Shown: positions 14,276 through 23,948 of the stretch, piece after piece
How positions within the stretch are numbered: position 1 is the first letter of the stretch
Layout: each line of letters opens with the position of its first letter
DNA from: Natronosalvus halobius
Lineage (GTDB): Archaea; Halobacteriota; Halobacteria; Halobacteriales; Natrialbaceae
NCBI RefSeq assembly: GCF_024138145.1
Contig: NZ_CP099997.1
Coordinates: 1,364,001-1,428,000, forward strand
DNA length: 64,000 nucleotides
Direction: 5' to 3'
Made by a program: the position numbers and the translations under genes
The notes under the pieces: model-generated
Told to the model about the DNA's origin: nothing
The model's database searches: none
Seen by the model: only the letters and a program-made list of their open reading frames with translations

Positions 14276-16762
14276 GTGGAGCTGATTATCACGGAGAAGG
14301 ACAACGCGGCGAGACGCATCGCAGAGATTCTGAGCGGCGAGTCCGCCGACGCGACCCGCGAGAACGGCGTGAACGTCTACGAGTGGGGCGGCAAGCGCTG
14401 CGTCGGGCTGTCGGGTCACGTCGTCGGCGTCGACTTCCCACCGGAGTACTCGGACTGGCGGGACGTCGAACCCGTCGAACTCGTCGACGCCTCGATCGAG
14501 AAGACGCCCACGAAGGAGAACATCGTCGCGACGCTTCGCATCCTGGCCCGCCAGGCCGACCGCGTAACCATCGCGACCGACTACGACCGCGAGGGCGAAC
14601 TCATCGGCAAGGAGGCATACGAGATCGTTCACGACGTCAACGAGGAGGTGCCGATCGACCGCGTTCGATTCTCCTCGATCACCGAAAACGAAGTCCAGAG
14701 CGCCTTCGCCGAACCCGATGAAATCGACTTCGACCTCGCGGCGGCAGGCGAGGCGCGCCAGATCATCGACCTGGTCTGGGGAGCCGCGCTCACCCGGTTT
14801 CTCTCGCTGTCGTCGGGCCAGCTCGGTAACGACTTCATCTCCGTCGGTCGGGTCCAGAGCCCCACCCTCAAGCTGATCGTCGACCGCGAGCGCGAGATCG
14901 AGGCCTTCGACCCCGAGACCTACTGGGAGCTGTTCGCCGACCTGATCAAGGACGACGACCCGTTCGAGGCCCAGTATTTCTACCTCGACGAGGACGACAA
15001 CGAGGCCGAACGCGTCTGGGAGGAATCGGCCGCCGACAGCGCCTACGACACGCTCTCGAGCGCCTCCTCGGCGACAGTCACGTCGGTCAACGCACGGACG
15101 CGAACGGACACCCCGCCGGCGCCGTTTAACACGACCCAGTTCATCCGGGCGGCGAGCGCCATCGGCTTCTCCGCGAAGCGGGCCATGTCCATCGCAGAAG
15201 ACCTCTACACCGCCGGGTACATCACCTATCCGCGGACGGACAATACCGTCTACCCCGACGACCTCGAGGCCGAGGAACTGCTCGATTCGTTCGTCGGTCA
15301 CCCCGTCCTGGGCGAATCCGCCGAAGACTTGCTCGAGGGCGACGGCAACCTCGTGCCCACGGAGGGCGACGAGGAGACGACCGACCACCCACCGATCCAC
15401 CCGACCGGCGAGATTCCGGCCCGCGGCGGCGACGTCGATGAGGACGAGTGGCGGGTCTACGAACTGGTCGTCCGCCGGTACTACGCGACGGTCGCCGAGC
15501 CGGCGATCTGGGAGCACCTCAAGGTGGTCGCCGAGGCCGACGGCTGTCGGCTCAAGGCCAACGGCAAGCGCCTCGTCGAAGCGGGCTATCACGACGTCTA
15601 CCCGTACTTCAACACCTCCGAGAACTACGTCCCCGCCGTCGAGGAGGGCGAGGAACTCGCCATTGGCGACGTCGAACTCGAGGAGAAGGAGACTCAGCCG
15701 CCGCGACGATACGGCCAGTCCCGGCTCATCGAGACCATGGAGGACCTCGGCATCGGGACGAAGAGTACCCGGCACAACACCCTCGAGAAACTCTACGACC
15801 GGGGATACATCGAGAACGACCCGCCGAGGCCGACACAGCTCGCCATGGCGGTCGTCGACGCTGCGGAGAACTACGCCGACCGCGTCGTCAGCGAGGAGAT
15901 GACGGCCCAACTCGAGGCCGACATGGACGCCATCGCGACGGGCGAGGCCACGCTCGAGGACGTCACCGACGAATCCCGCGAGATGCTCGAGACCGTCTTC
16001 GAGCAGTTGCGGGCCTCCCGCGACGAGGTTGGCGATCACCTGCGCAAGTCGCTGAAGGCGGACAAACGCCTGGGTCCGTGTCCCGACTGCGGCGAGGACC
16101 TGCTCGTTCGCCGGAGTCGCTACGGCTCGTACTTCGTCGGCTGCGACGGCTACCCCGACTGCGAGTTCACCCTGCCGCTCCCCTCGACGGGCAAGCCGCT
16201 GATCCTGGAGGAGACCTGCGACGACCACGACCTCCACGAGGTGAAGATGCTCGCGGGGCGCCAGACCTTTGTCCACGGCTGTCCGCTGTGCAAGGCCGAG
16301 GAGGCCGGCGAGGGCCCCGTTCTGGGCTCGTGTCCGGAGTGTGGTGACGAACACGGCGGCGAACTCGCGATCAAGACCCTCCAGAACGGCTCGCGGCTGG
16401 TCGGCTGTACCCGCTACCCCGATTGTGAGTACTCGCTGCCGCTCCCGCGCCGGGGCGACATCGAGGTCACCGACGAGCGCTGTGACGAACACGACCTGCC
16501 CGAACTCGTCGTCCACAACGGCGACGAGCCCTGGGAACTGGGCTGTCCCATCTGTAACTACCGGGAGTTCCAGGCTCGAGAGGCCGAGAGCGGGTCGGCT
16601 CTGGAATCGATCGAGGGAATCGGCGCGAAGACCGTCGAAAAACTCACCGCGGCCGGAATCGAGTCGATCGACGACCTGCTCGAGGCCGATCCGGAGTCCA
16701 TCGCCAGCGCAGTCGAGGGCGTGAGCGAGGATCGCGTCCGGACCTGGCAGACGGCGGCCTGA
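14276..16762 (+). CDS. topA: DNA topoisomerase I (type IA)
   Basis: 828 residues. TOPRIM start MELIITEKDNAARRIAEILS, with the acidic TOPRIM pair in TDYDREGELIGKE. The catalytic tyrosine lies in GYITYPRTDNTVYP (about residue 318). The C-terminal part holds paired-Cys zinc ribbons (GPCPDCGEDLL...GCDGYPDC about 601-625; GCPLCK and SCPECGDE...GCTRYPDC about 667-715; GCPICN about 755) and a final helix-hairpin-helix (LESIEGIGAKTVEKLTAAGI, about 777-828). It relaxes negative supercoils through a 5'-phosphotyrosine intermediate. The GTG start directly precedes the conserved MELIITEKD block. Full length and apparently intact. Confidence 0.95.
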   Translation: MELIITEKDNAARRIAEILSGESADATRENGVNVYEWGGKRCVGLSGHVVGVDFPPEYSDWRDVEPVELVDASIEKTPTKENIVATLRILARQADRVTIATDYDREGELIGKEAYEIVHDVNEEVPIDRVRFSSITENEVQSAFAEPDEIDFDLAAAGEARQIIDLVWGAALTRFLSLSSGQLGNDFISVGRVQSPTLKLIVDREREIEAFDPETYWELFADLIKDDDPFEAQYFYLDEDDNEAERVWEESAADSAYDTLSSASSATVTSVNARTRTDTPPAPFNTTQFIRAASAIGFSAKRAMSIAEDLYTAGYITYPRTDNTVYPDDLEAEELLDSFVGHPVLGESAEDLLEGDGNLVPTEGDEETTDHPPIHPTGEIPARGGDVDEDEWRVYELVVRRYYATVAEPAIWEHLKVVAEADGCRLKANGKRLVEAGYHDVYPYFNTSENYVPAVEEGEELAIGDVELEEKETQPPRRYGQSRLIETMEDLGIGTKSTRHNTLEKLYDRGYIENDPPRPTQLAMAVVDAAENYADRVVSEEMTAQLEADMDAIATGEATLEDVTDESREMLETVFEQLRASRDEVGDHLRKSLKADKRLGPCPDCGEDLLVRRSRYGSYFVGCDGYPDCEFTLPLPSTGKPLILEETCDDHDLHEVKMLAGRQTFVHGCPLCKAEEAGEGPVLGSCPECGDEHGGELAIKTLQNGSRLVGCTRYPDCEYSLPLPRRGDIEVTDERCDEHDLPELVVHNGDEPWELGCPICNYREFQAREAESGSALESIEGIGAKTVEKLTAAGIESIDDLLEADPESIASAVEGVSEDRVRTWQTAA

Positions 16763-16830
16763 GACGACGTACCCGGGACCACTCAGTACGGTCGTGACGT
16801 CCTCGGTTCACCTATCTCGACGAAGCGACG

Positions 16831-17616
16831 TCAGTAGTGTCCCATCACGCCGAGACGCCGGGCCCGACGAACCAGGAGGTGAAAGACCGCGAACCCAGCC
16901 AGCAGGTAGGCGACTCCGTTGAGTGCCAGCGCGACGAGTTCGAATCCCGGCATCGACCAGAGGGCCACCCCGTCGACCATCGCCCGATAGAGCAGGTCGC
17001 TTCCGAGGCTGAACGGGACGACCAGCAGGGCGCTCGAGTCCAGCGCACCGGGTGCGGCGATCAGCCCGATGAATGCGAACTGGAGGAGCTGCTGGACGTT
17101 CTCGATCCGCTTGTACAGCAGTGAGAGTCCGGCGAAGAGAAAGCCGAGCCCGATCGCCGGGAGGATCGTCACGAGCACGAGCGGGACGATCGTCAGCGGG
17201 TCGACGGTGAGCGTTCGGTCGGTCGTCAGCAGCATGATCGCGAGCAGCGCCATCGCAATAGCGGTGCTGAAAACCACGTTGAAGAGCGTTTTGGCGAGCA
17301 ACACCCGGCCGATCCCGAACGGCGACATGAACAGCTGTTCGAGGGTGCCCCACTGGGCTTCCCGCATCACATTGCCGGCGACGTCGAAGTAGGCGGCCGT
17401 CACCGCCAGGAAGAGGAAGAAGCCGACCACGAGTCCGTCGAGGGTACCGTCGAAGGCCGGCCCGGCGGCGGCCTGGCCGCCGAAGAAGATCACGGCAAAG
17501 AACAGGTAGAAGCCGACCAGCATCATCGTCGTGTTGATCCAGTATCGACGCAAGAGGATGAGCTGTTTCTCGAAGATGGCTCGCGTCAGCCCGACGTAGC
17601 CGGTTGCGGAGCTCAT
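16831..17616 (-). CDS. ABC-2 type transporter permease
   Basis: 261 residues with six hydrophobic helices. The MREAQWGTLEQLFMSPFG segment between helices 2 and 3 is the classic ABC-2 permease motif (R/K-E-x-G-T-L-E-x-L), followed by FLFAGLSLLYKRIENV. The ATG overlaps the stop of the upstream ATPase gene (ATGA), so the two are translationally coupled and should form one exporter. Substrate not determinable; relatives include drug, lipid and ABC-2 Nod-type exporters. Confidence 0.87.
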   Translation of the reverse strand: MSSATGYVGLTRAIFEKQLILLRRYWINTTMMLVGFYLFFAVIFFGGQAAAGPAFDGTLDGLVVGFFLFLAVTAAYFDVAGNVMREAQWGTLEQLFMSPFGIGRVLLAKTLFNVVFSTAIAMALLAIMLLTTDRTLTVDPLTIVPLVLVTILPAIGLGFLFAGLSLLYKRIENVQQLLQFAFIGLIAAPGALDSSALLVVPFSLGSDLLYRAMVDGVALWSMPGFELVALALNGVAYLLAGFAVFHLLVRRARRLGVMGHY

Positions 17617-18767
17617 CTATTCTCCCCGTGCTCGACCCGCGGCTCTCCGTCGGACTCCTCAGGCCGTTCGGTTCCGCCCTCCTCGAGCGTGCGCCGCTGC
17701 CTCGACCCGATATCGTCGGTAGCGGCCCCGTCGCCGGTCACCTCGAGGAACACGTCCGCGAGGTCCGGCTCGACGGTTTCGACGCCGAGGAACGTACAGT
17801 TCGTCCGTTCGAGGACGGCTACGAGATCGTAGAACGCGTCGTCCTGGAGCGCCACATCGAACGATCGCTCCGGGCCGCGTTCGGTCCACTCGCCGACGCC
17901 GAACCGTTCCGCGAGAGTCCGCTTCGCTGCGTCCGGTACCGGGGCCTCGAGCGTGAACCGATAGGAGCGAGTCTGAAACACGTCGACCAGTTCGTCGACC
18001 GTCCCGTCGGCCACGATACGGCCGTCGTTCATGATGATTACCCGGTCGCAGACATCCTCGATCACGTCCATGTCGTGACTCGAGAGGACGACGGTTCGAG
18101 ACTCCCGTTCGACGAGGTCGCGGAGCTGTCGACGCAACTCGAGTGAACTCTCGACGTCGAGACCGAGCGTCGGCTCGTCGAGGAACGCGATCGGGGTGTC
18201 CCGGATCAGGGTACAGGCGAGCGAGACCTGCTGTTTCATCCCGCGGGAGAGTTCGTTGACCGTGGTGTCCGCTTTTGCGGTGAGCCCGACCTGCTCGATG
18301 AGGGCGTCGATTCGACCGGCGTCGGCCGGTCGATCGGCCAGTCGGGCGAAGAAGCGGAGGTTCTCTCTGACGGTGAGCCGCCAGTAACTGTTTCGCGCGC
18401 CCTCGAGCATGGCACTGACGGAGCGATAGCTCGCGCGGGGGTCGTCGACGGGATCGGTCCCGTCGACCCGAACCGTGCCCGCATCGGGGATTATCAATCC
18501 CAGAAAGAGCTTGATGGTCGTGGTCTTGCCGGCCCCGTTTGGCCCCAGCAGGCCGACGACTGTTCCACGCTCGACCTCGAGGTCGATCCCGTCGACGGCC
18601 TCGACGGCGTCGTCGCCGTCGCCGTACGTCTTCGTGAGGCCGGTCGCCGTGAGTATCGGCTCGGTCGACCGAGAATCGGCCGTCGATCCGTCGCTCGAGG
18701 CCCGACTCGTTCGAGGGGCACGGTCGGTCCCCGACGACGGCTCGAGACGGTCCGATGATTGGCTCAT
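17613..18767 (-). CDS. ABC transporter ATP-binding protein (ABC-2 exporter)
   Basis: 384 residues. Walker A GLLGPNGAGKTTTIKLFLGL, Q-loop region SAMLEGARNSYWRLTV, signature ELSRGMKQQVSLA (Arg replaces the second Gly of LSGGQ, common in this CcmA/DRR subgroup), Walker B PIAFLDEPTLGLD and the H-loop VLSSHD. The ARNSYWRLTVRENL wording is typical of haloarchaeal exporters with an ABC-2 partner. A disordered Ser/Asp-rich N-terminal region of about 40 residues and an acidic C-terminal tail are halophilic features. Start at MSQSSDR chosen. Forms an operon with the downstream permease. Confidence 0.9.
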   Translation of the reverse strand: MSQSSDRLEPSSGTDRAPRTSRASSDGSTADSRSTEPILTATGLTKTYGDGDDAVEAVDGIDLEVERGTVVGLLGPNGAGKTTTIKLFLGLIIPDAGTVRVDGTDPVDDPRASYRSVSAMLEGARNSYWRLTVRENLRFFARLADRPADAGRIDALIEQVGLTAKADTTVNELSRGMKQQVSLACTLIRDTPIAFLDEPTLGLDVESSLELRRQLRDLVERESRTVVLSSHDMDVIEDVCDRVIIMNDGRIVADGTVDELVDVFQTRSYRFTLEAPVPDAAKRTLAERFGVGEWTERGPERSFDVALQDDAFYDLVAVLERTNCTFLGVETVEPDLADVFLEVTGDGAATDDIGSRQRRTLEEGGTERPEESDGEPRVEHGENR

Positions 18768-19342
18768 TGACAGTATCTCCGTCGCCAATTGTTGTAACTA
18801 TTTCCGAAGTCGTCCTGGAGGGTCTGTAGCGCATTGCACGTGACGTCGGGCGGGCCGATGGCGCTCACCACACCGCTGACAATCTGGCGCCGATCGCGTC
18901 CGCCGGACGGAATCGACTGCCGATCGCGTTCTCCAAGCCGAGTCGTCCACCGTTCTCGGGCCGTCGACGGCGTTACCGAAAGACGAATCCAAAATATATT
19001 GGCCGAGACGTTTTGAGAGGACCCGATAATGTGGTGACCGCGGGGAATCAGAATCAGATACGCACGGTGTGTCACCTCCGTCGCCGCTCACGCCGGAATC
19101 AGTTCCGTCGATGGCTACGTACGCTTGAATCGATACCGTCGATGAAGCGAACAGGAACGGCGGTTCTCACTCTCGAGAGTGAGAACCGCTCGACCCCACC
19201 ACCAGAAACAAATTTCGAGCAGGTACACTCATTATGGTTAAAAATTGTCAAACTTTTGAGTTATGGTCGCGAGATTTATCAACTAGAGCCACCATTTGTG
19301 ACGCGTGCCTGCAATCGAAGACGAGAACGGAGTGGTCTTTCC
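18768..19342. other. 575-bp divergent intergenic region with palindrome and AT-rich promoter patches
   Basis: No convincing gene. It separates the divergent ABC exporter operon and the response regulator. It contains the AT-rich motif ccaaaatatattgg near 18988-19001 and a perfect 30-bp palindrome at 19160-19189. A second AT-rich patch (gttaaaaattgtc) lies near 19237-19249. Frames across it are Arg/Ser-rich and lack domain features. It is large for two promoters, so a small RNA or complex regulation is possible. Confidence 0.5.
19160..19189. promoter_or_regulatory. Perfect 30-bp palindrome upstream of the response regulator
   Basis: The half-site gcggttctcactctc is followed immediately by its exact reverse complement. 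It lies about 155 bp before the regulator start and just upstream of an AT-rich patch. It could be an operator for a dimeric protein or form a 15-bp RNA stem. No T-run follows, so an intrinsic terminator is less likely. Confidence 0.7.
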
Positions 19343-19915
19343 GTGAGCGACGAACCTGAGGTTCTCGTCGTCGACGACGAGTCGCGTCTCGCCGATCTCT
19401 TTGCGGCCTGGCTCGGAGCGGACCGTCCCGTCGCCACCGCCTACGACGGCGAGGAAGCCCTCGAGAAGATGACCGACTCTGTCGAGGTCGTACTCCTCGA
19501 TCGTCGCATGCCAGGGCTCTCCGGTGACGAAGTCCTCCAGCAGATCCGTGACGATGGATACGACTGCCGAGTCGTGATGGTTACGGCCGTCGACCCCGAC
19601 TTCGACATCATCGAGATGGGCTTCGACGACTATCTGGTCAAGCCGGTCTCGAAGGACGAACTCCTCGAGATGGTCCAGGACGTATCGACCCGATCCGAAT
19701 ACAAGAGCGACATCCAGGAGTACTACGCCCTGGTCTCGAAGAAAGCGCTCCTCGAGGCCGAAAAGGCGGATCGCGAACTCGCGGACCACGACGAGTATCA
19801 GAAACTCAGTAGCCGCGTCGATAGGCTCCGAGAGCAGGTCGACGAGACGATTTCCGGAATGTCTACCCACGACGACTTCGTCGGTGCGTTCCAGGATCTC
19901 CAGACCGAAAACTGA
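19343..19915 (+). CDS. HalX-domain response regulator
   Basis: 190 residues from the GTG at 19343. Receiver domain 4-115: acidic pocket VLVVDDESR, phosphoacceptor Asp in VVLLDRRMPGLSGDEV, conserved Thr in VVMVTAVDP and Lys in DYLVKPVSKDEL. The C-terminal part (about 120-175; KSDIQEYYALVSKKALLEAEK) is the HalX helical domain, found almost only in haloarchaea and presumed to be an output or interaction module. A classical DNA-binding domain is absent. A convergent multi-domain histidine kinase ends 100 bp away and is the natural partner. A tandem repeat starts in its last codons. Confidence 0.85.
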   Translation: MSDEPEVLVVDDESRLADLFAAWLGADRPVATAYDGEEALEKMTDSVEVVLLDRRMPGLSGDEVLQQIRDDGYDCRVVMVTAVDPDFDIIEMGFDDYLVKPVSKDELLEMVQDVSTRSEYKSDIQEYYALVSKKALLEAEKADRELADHDEYQKLSSRVDRLREQVDETISGMSTHDDFVGAFQDLQTEN

Positions 19916-20014
19916 ACGAGTCGCTTACGCTTCCAGACCGAAAACTGAACGAGTCACTTACGCTTCCAGACCGGAAACTGGACGGATATATCTCGCCAAA
20001 AACTGCACGAGTCA
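19901..20014. repeat. 33-bp tandem repeat bridging the convergent response regulator and kinase genes
   Basis: Units begin at 19901, 19934 and 19967 (cagaccgaaaactgaacg...), with a degenerate fourth near 20000 reaching the kinase stop codon. The first unit contains the last four codons and TGA of the response regulator. The second copies it with one difference; the third and fourth are diverged. Confidence 0.8.
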
Positions 20015-21985
20015 CTACGCCTCGACCGCAAACTCGAACTCGAACCTCGCGCCACCCTCCTCGCTCTCGACCGTGCTGACCGACCAGCCGTGGCCGTGGG
20101 CGACCTCTCTGACGACCCAGAGGCCGAGACCGATCCCCTCCGAACCGGTCGACACGGACGAATCGAAGACCTCGTTGCGCATCGATTCGGGTATCCCGTG
20201 TCCGTCGTCAGCGACGTAGAATCCGTCCAACGGGGTCGAGTCCCCACGCTCGAGTCGGCCGACGCGGATCGTGAGCGGGCTCGAGTCCTCGGCCGAACCG
20301 TGTTCGATCGCATTGCGAAACAGGTTCTCGAGCAACCGGAGCATCGGTGACCGATCAGCCTCGAGCGTCACCGACGATTCGACGATCAGGGTCGCGTTCT
20401 CGGCAGTGACGTTCTCCCAGGCCTCCCTGGCGGCGGCCTCGAGGTCGATCGATTCGAGGTCACTCGCCCACTCGCCTTCGCGCGCGACGGCGAGCACGTC
20501 GGCGATGATCGCCTCCATGCGCTCGAGTCCGTCGCGAACCTGTGTGAAATCTTCCGGGGAACCCGTCTCCTCCGCGAGCGAGAGATACCCCTGGGCGACG
20601 CCGAGCGGGTTGCGAAGGTCGTGGCTAACGATCTGGGCGAACGCGTCGAGTCGCTCGTTTTGCTCGCGGAGTTTGCGTTCACGTCGCTTTCGATCGGAGA
20701 CGTCGCGAACCACCCCGACGGTGCCGCGAAATGTATCGTCGTCGCCGACGACTGCCGCCTGCGTCTCGCAGGGAATCCGCTCGCCAGCCTTCGTCTCGAG
20801 GATCGTCTCGAACGTCGTCGCCGTCTCGCCCGAGTCGGGTAATCGCTCGAGTGGGTGTCGGGACGCGCCGTCCTGGTCCTTGCGTTCGTCGTCTGGCCCC
20901 TCGAACAGGAGCGAGTGGTGCTCACCGAGGAGCCCTTCCCTGGTGTGGCCGGTCATCTCGACGAGTGCGTCGTTGATCGTCGTGAAGTGGCCGTCGGCGT
21001 CGACGACGTACATCCCGTCGCCGGCCGTCTCGACCAGCCGTTCGTACCGGCGAAGTGACTGCGTCTGCTGGGAGAGTTGCCCCCGGATCGCAATCGACTC
21101 GAGGGCGTAGGACGCGGTTTCGGCCATCGAATCGATCGCCTCGCGTTCGCGGTCGTTCAGCGGACCGTCAGCGTACGCGACGAGGACGCCGTACCGATCG
21201 TCCTCTGTCGCCAGCGGAGCGACCGCAACGGAGGTCGCCCCACGGTCGACGGCGACCTCACCAAACGGAATTGCCGTCACCGTCGACGCCTCGTCGAATC
21301 CGTGGCGGACGGTGGACGTTCGCGATCGAAGCACGTACTCTAGCAGCGGGTGCGTGCCGTCCCCGATCGAAAACGTTCGCTGGAGCGGCCAGTCGACGGG
21401 CGTCTCGGTGGGTATCCAGGGGATGATCGCCCGCTCGCCGGGGTCGTACTCGCCAACCCAGGCGAACAGGTAGCGATCCCGGGTCGTAAACGGCTCTCGA
21501 ATCGACCGCTCGATCTCGCTCGCGGTCCGGGCATCTGAGAGTCGCCGTTTCACCCGGTTGGTGACGAGCGCGACCTGGGCGGCATCGTCCTCGAGGTGTG
21601 CCACGACCGCGCTGGTGAGCGCTCCTGGATCCTCGAACGTCGGCAAGTCGGTGGCGTCGGCGACGCCTTCGGGAGGTCCGTCGTCGTGATCGCCTCCAAC
21701 CGAGTCGTCGACCCCACTGCGATAGCCGAACACGGGGGTCCCCGGCCACCGCGTTTCGACGGTCTCGAGCAGCGACGACACCCTGGAGACGGTCTCCACG
21801 TCCAGGACGACGACGCCGACTCGTTCGTGCTCGAGTCGTTCGATCGCTGCCTCTTCCGTACTGGCGAGCACGACGGTGACGGTCGCCTCGGCGAGCGCTC
21901 GAGTGAGAGTGGTTCGCGTCTCCAGAGCCTCGCTCACACAGAGCACGCGGGGGCGACCTCGAGAGTATCGGTCGTCGGCGGTCAT
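20015..21985 (-). CDS. Histidine kinase: receiver-like, GAF, PAS, HisKA, HATPase
   Basis: 656 residues, no membrane segment, so cytoplasmic. Residues 12-130 resemble a receiver (VVVLDVE keeps an Asp) but lack the acidic pair after strand 1. Residues 140-300 are a GAF of the bacterio-opsin-activator type (TTRDRYLFAWVGEYDPGE). PAS about 315-430 (VVDADGHFTTINDALVEMTG). Phosphoacceptor His about 455 in FAQIVSHDLRNPLGVAQGY. ATP-binding boxes: LENLFRNAIEH (N), VADDGHGIPE (G1) and GIGLGLWVV (G2). Likely partner is the convergent HalX regulator. Its catalytic half is very similar to the kinase at 45926-47008. Confidence 0.88.
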   Translation of the reverse strand: MTADDRYSRGRPRVLCVSEALETRTTLTRALAEATVTVVLASTEEAAIERLEHERVGVVVLDVETVSRVSSLLETVETRWPGTPVFGYRSGVDDSVGGDHDDGPPEGVADATDLPTFEDPGALTSAVVAHLEDDAAQVALVTNRVKRRLSDARTASEIERSIREPFTTRDRYLFAWVGEYDPGERAIIPWIPTETPVDWPLQRTFSIGDGTHPLLEYVLRSRTSTVRHGFDEASTVTAIPFGEVAVDRGATSVAVAPLATEDDRYGVLVAYADGPLNDREREAIDSMAETASYALESIAIRGQLSQQTQSLRRYERLVETAGDGMYVVDADGHFTTINDALVEMTGHTREGLLGEHHSLLFEGPDDERKDQDGASRHPLERLPDSGETATTFETILETKAGERIPCETQAAVVGDDDTFRGTVGVVRDVSDRKRRERKLREQNERLDAFAQIVSHDLRNPLGVAQGYLSLAEETGSPEDFTQVRDGLERMEAIIADVLAVAREGEWASDLESIDLEAAAREAWENVTAENATLIVESSVTLEADRSPMLRLLENLFRNAIEHGSAEDSSPLTIRVGRLERGDSTPLDGFYVADDGHGIPESMRNEVFDSSVSTGSEGIGLGLWVVREVAHGHGWSVSTVESEEGGARFEFEFAVEA

Positions 21986-22186
21986 TCGAGAGGAGTCCCT
22001 CTGCTCGATGCGAGACTGGTATCGACGGCGAACGGGGCTGGTCGAACGCTACTGGCGGGACGCCTCACGGTACTGGTAACTCGTGCGTTACGATACTAAA
22101 TTGCTCTTGCGGTGACGGCTCGGTGCGAACGAGGAATCGACGAAAACCGTGGAAACTTTGCGCCGCCGCCACGGAACGACGCACGA

Positions 22187-23608
22187 ATGCGCCAGGCCCA
22201 CCCCATAGAGCAGGCCGTCGGCATCGAGCACTACGTCTCCGAGACCGACGGCGTCGGCGGTCACCTCCGCGACCGCGACGAGCACTTCCGCGTCCGTGAA
22301 CTCGAGCGCTTCGCCACGGAGCCGGTCGACGCCTCGACCGACGCCTACCCGCACCTGATCTTCCGGGCGACGCTCCGTGGCTGGGACACGAACGACTTCG
22401 CGCGCCGGCTCTCGAACGAACTCGGCGTCTCCCGCGAGCGGGTGTCCTGGGCAGGAACGAAGGACAAGCGGGCGATCACGACGCAACTGTTCTCGGTCTA
22501 CGGCGCCGACCCCGCTGACCTCCCCGATCTCAACCGCGCCGAAATCGACGTGCTGGGCCGGGCTGGTCGCTCCCTCGAGTTCGGCGACCTGGCGGGCAAC
22601 GCGTTCGAGCTGGTCGTGAGCGACCCCGGCGAAGGCGCGCTCGAGCAGGCCGAGGCGATCACGGACGAGTTGGCGGCGTTTGCCGGGCTCGAGGGCGGGA
22701 GCGTGGTCGAGAGCGGTGGCGAGGAGCGACCGACGACCATCGGCGTCCCCAACGTCTTCGGCCAGCAACGCTTCGGCAGCAAGCGCCCGATCACCCACGA
22801 GGTCGGCCTCGAGATCGTTCGCGGCGACTGGGAGGGTGCCGTCATGGCCTACCTTGGCCGGCCGACCGACGCGGAACCCGAAGACACACAGACCGCGCGG
22901 GCGTTCGTCGAGGAGACTCGCGACTGGCAGGAAGCTCTCGAGCGCTTTCCGAATCGGCTCCAGTACGAGCGCTCGATGCTCCACGAACTCGCCGAGAGTC
23001 GCGATGACGGGAGCGGGGAGGGCGAGAGCGGAGACGGCGACGGCAGCGAGAACCCGTCCCCCGAGACGTTCCGAAACGCCCTCGAGCGGCTCCCCTCGAA
23101 CCTCCAGCGGCTGTTCGTCCACGCCGCTCAGTCGTTCGTCTTCAACCGCATTCTGAGCGAGCGCCTCGCGGCCGGCCTCCCGTTCGACCGCCCAGTCGCC
23201 GGCGACGTCGTCTGCTTCGCCGACCGCGACGCCCCTGAGGGTCTCGAGTTGCCCAACGTCGACCGAAGCCAGCGCGTCGACGAGCGCCGGGTGCGGTCGG
23301 TGACCCGCCACTGCGAGCGTGGCCGGGCGTTCGTTACCGCGCCGCTGGTCGGCACGGAGACGACGCTGGCCGACGGCGAACCGGGCGAAATCGAACGTCG
23401 AGTCCTGGCGGAACAGGACCTCGAACCGTCGGACTTCGAGTTGCCCGGCGAATTCAACTCGACTGGAACCAGACGAGCGATCCTCGTTCGGACGCCGTTC
23501 GCCGTCGACGCGGATCCGCTGACGTTCTCGTTCTCGCTGCCGAAGGGCTCGTACGCGACGGTCGTGATGCGCGAGTACCTCAAGAGCGACCCGCTCGCGC
23601 TCGGATGA
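22187..23608 (+). CDS. truD: tRNA pseudouridine(13) synthase TruD
   Basis: 473 residues. TruD motif [18 protein letters not shown] contains the catalytic Asp; [20 protein letters not shown] is motif II, and FHV-type motif III is represented by [13 protein letters not shown]. The C-terminal [10 protein letters not shown] and GTRRAILV segments match the archaeal TruD insertion. It isomerises U13 of certain tRNAs. The first ATG giving the conserved [21 protein letters not shown] opening is used. An acidic insert ([14 protein letters not shown], about 275-290) is a halophilic low-complexity loop. Divergent from the kinase gene with a 200-bp spacer. Confidence 0.93.
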   Translation: MRQAHPIEQAVGIEHYVSETDGVGGHLRDRDEHFRVRELERFATEPVDASTDAYPHLIFRATLRGWDTNDFARRLSNELGVSRERVSWAGTKDKRAITTQLFSVYGADPADLPDLNRAEIDVLGRAGRSLEFGDLAGNAFELVVSDPGEGALEQAEAITDELAAFAGLEGGSVVESGGEERPTTIGVPNVFGQQRFGSKRPITHEVGLEIVRGDWEGAVMAYLGRPTDAEPEDTQTARAFVEETRDWQEALERFPNRLQYERSMLHELAESRDDGSGEGESGDGDGSENPSPETFRNALERLPSNLQRLFVHAAQSFVFNRILSERLAAGLPFDRPVAGDVVCFADRDAPEGLELPNVDRSQRVDERRVRSVTRHCERGRAFVTAPLVGTETTLADGEPGEIERRVLAEQDLEPSDFELPGEFNSTGTRRAILVRTPFAVDADPLTFSFSLPKGSYATVVMREYLKSDPLALG

Positions 23609-23681
23609 GATTGGGGCCACCAGTTGGGCCCTGCGACTCACGAATCGGGAAACACCGTCCAGGAACCCTCGAATCCGGTGG

Positions 23682-23948
23682 TCAGACCTCGTCGCCGGGA
23701 TCGTGTGTCGCTTCCATCCGTTTCGCCTCGGCGGCGTACCGTTCCTGCAGGTCGGGTTCCTCGACGGTACCGAGGTCGTCGGCCGAGACGTCTTTGGCGG
23801 CCGTCACCGCACCCAGCGCCTGTGAGGCGATTTCTTTTCGGTAGACCCGATTCCCCTCGAGCGTCGCGTACTTGAGAATCACGAGGTCCCGATCGGTGTA
23901 GCCGCGCTCGACGAGCCACGCGCGTACGTCGCCGGACTCCGGTGGCAT
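23682..23948 (-). CDS. Small conserved haloarchaeal protein
   Basis: 88 residues from MPPESGDVRAWLVERGYTDR. Mostly helical and charged: DLVILKYATLEGNRVYRKEI, SQALGAVTAAKDV, ADDLGTVEEPDLQERYAAEAKRME. No Cys or membrane segment. Convergent with truD, 73 bp apart. A longer in-frame extension upstream has unrelated composition and is ignored. Function unknown. Confidence 0.68.
   Translation of the reverse strand: MPPESGDVRAWLVERGYTDRDLVILKYATLEGNRVYRKEIASQALGAVTAAKDVSADDLGTVEEPDLQERYAAEAKRMEATHDPGDEV

Noticed and set aside
13973-16516. An 847-codon minus-strand frame opposite topA
   Set aside because: Antisense shadow of topA caused by high GC; Val/Asp/Arg-rich with no domain of its own.
18764-19075. 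A 103-codon minus-strand gene upstream of the ABC ATPase
   Set aside because: Overlaps the ATPase start and promoter region, has no domain features, and has non-acidic composition.
19901-20014. CRISPR array, because of 33-bp direct repeats
   Set aside because: Repeats are contiguous without unique spacers, begin inside a coding sequence, and no cas genes are present.
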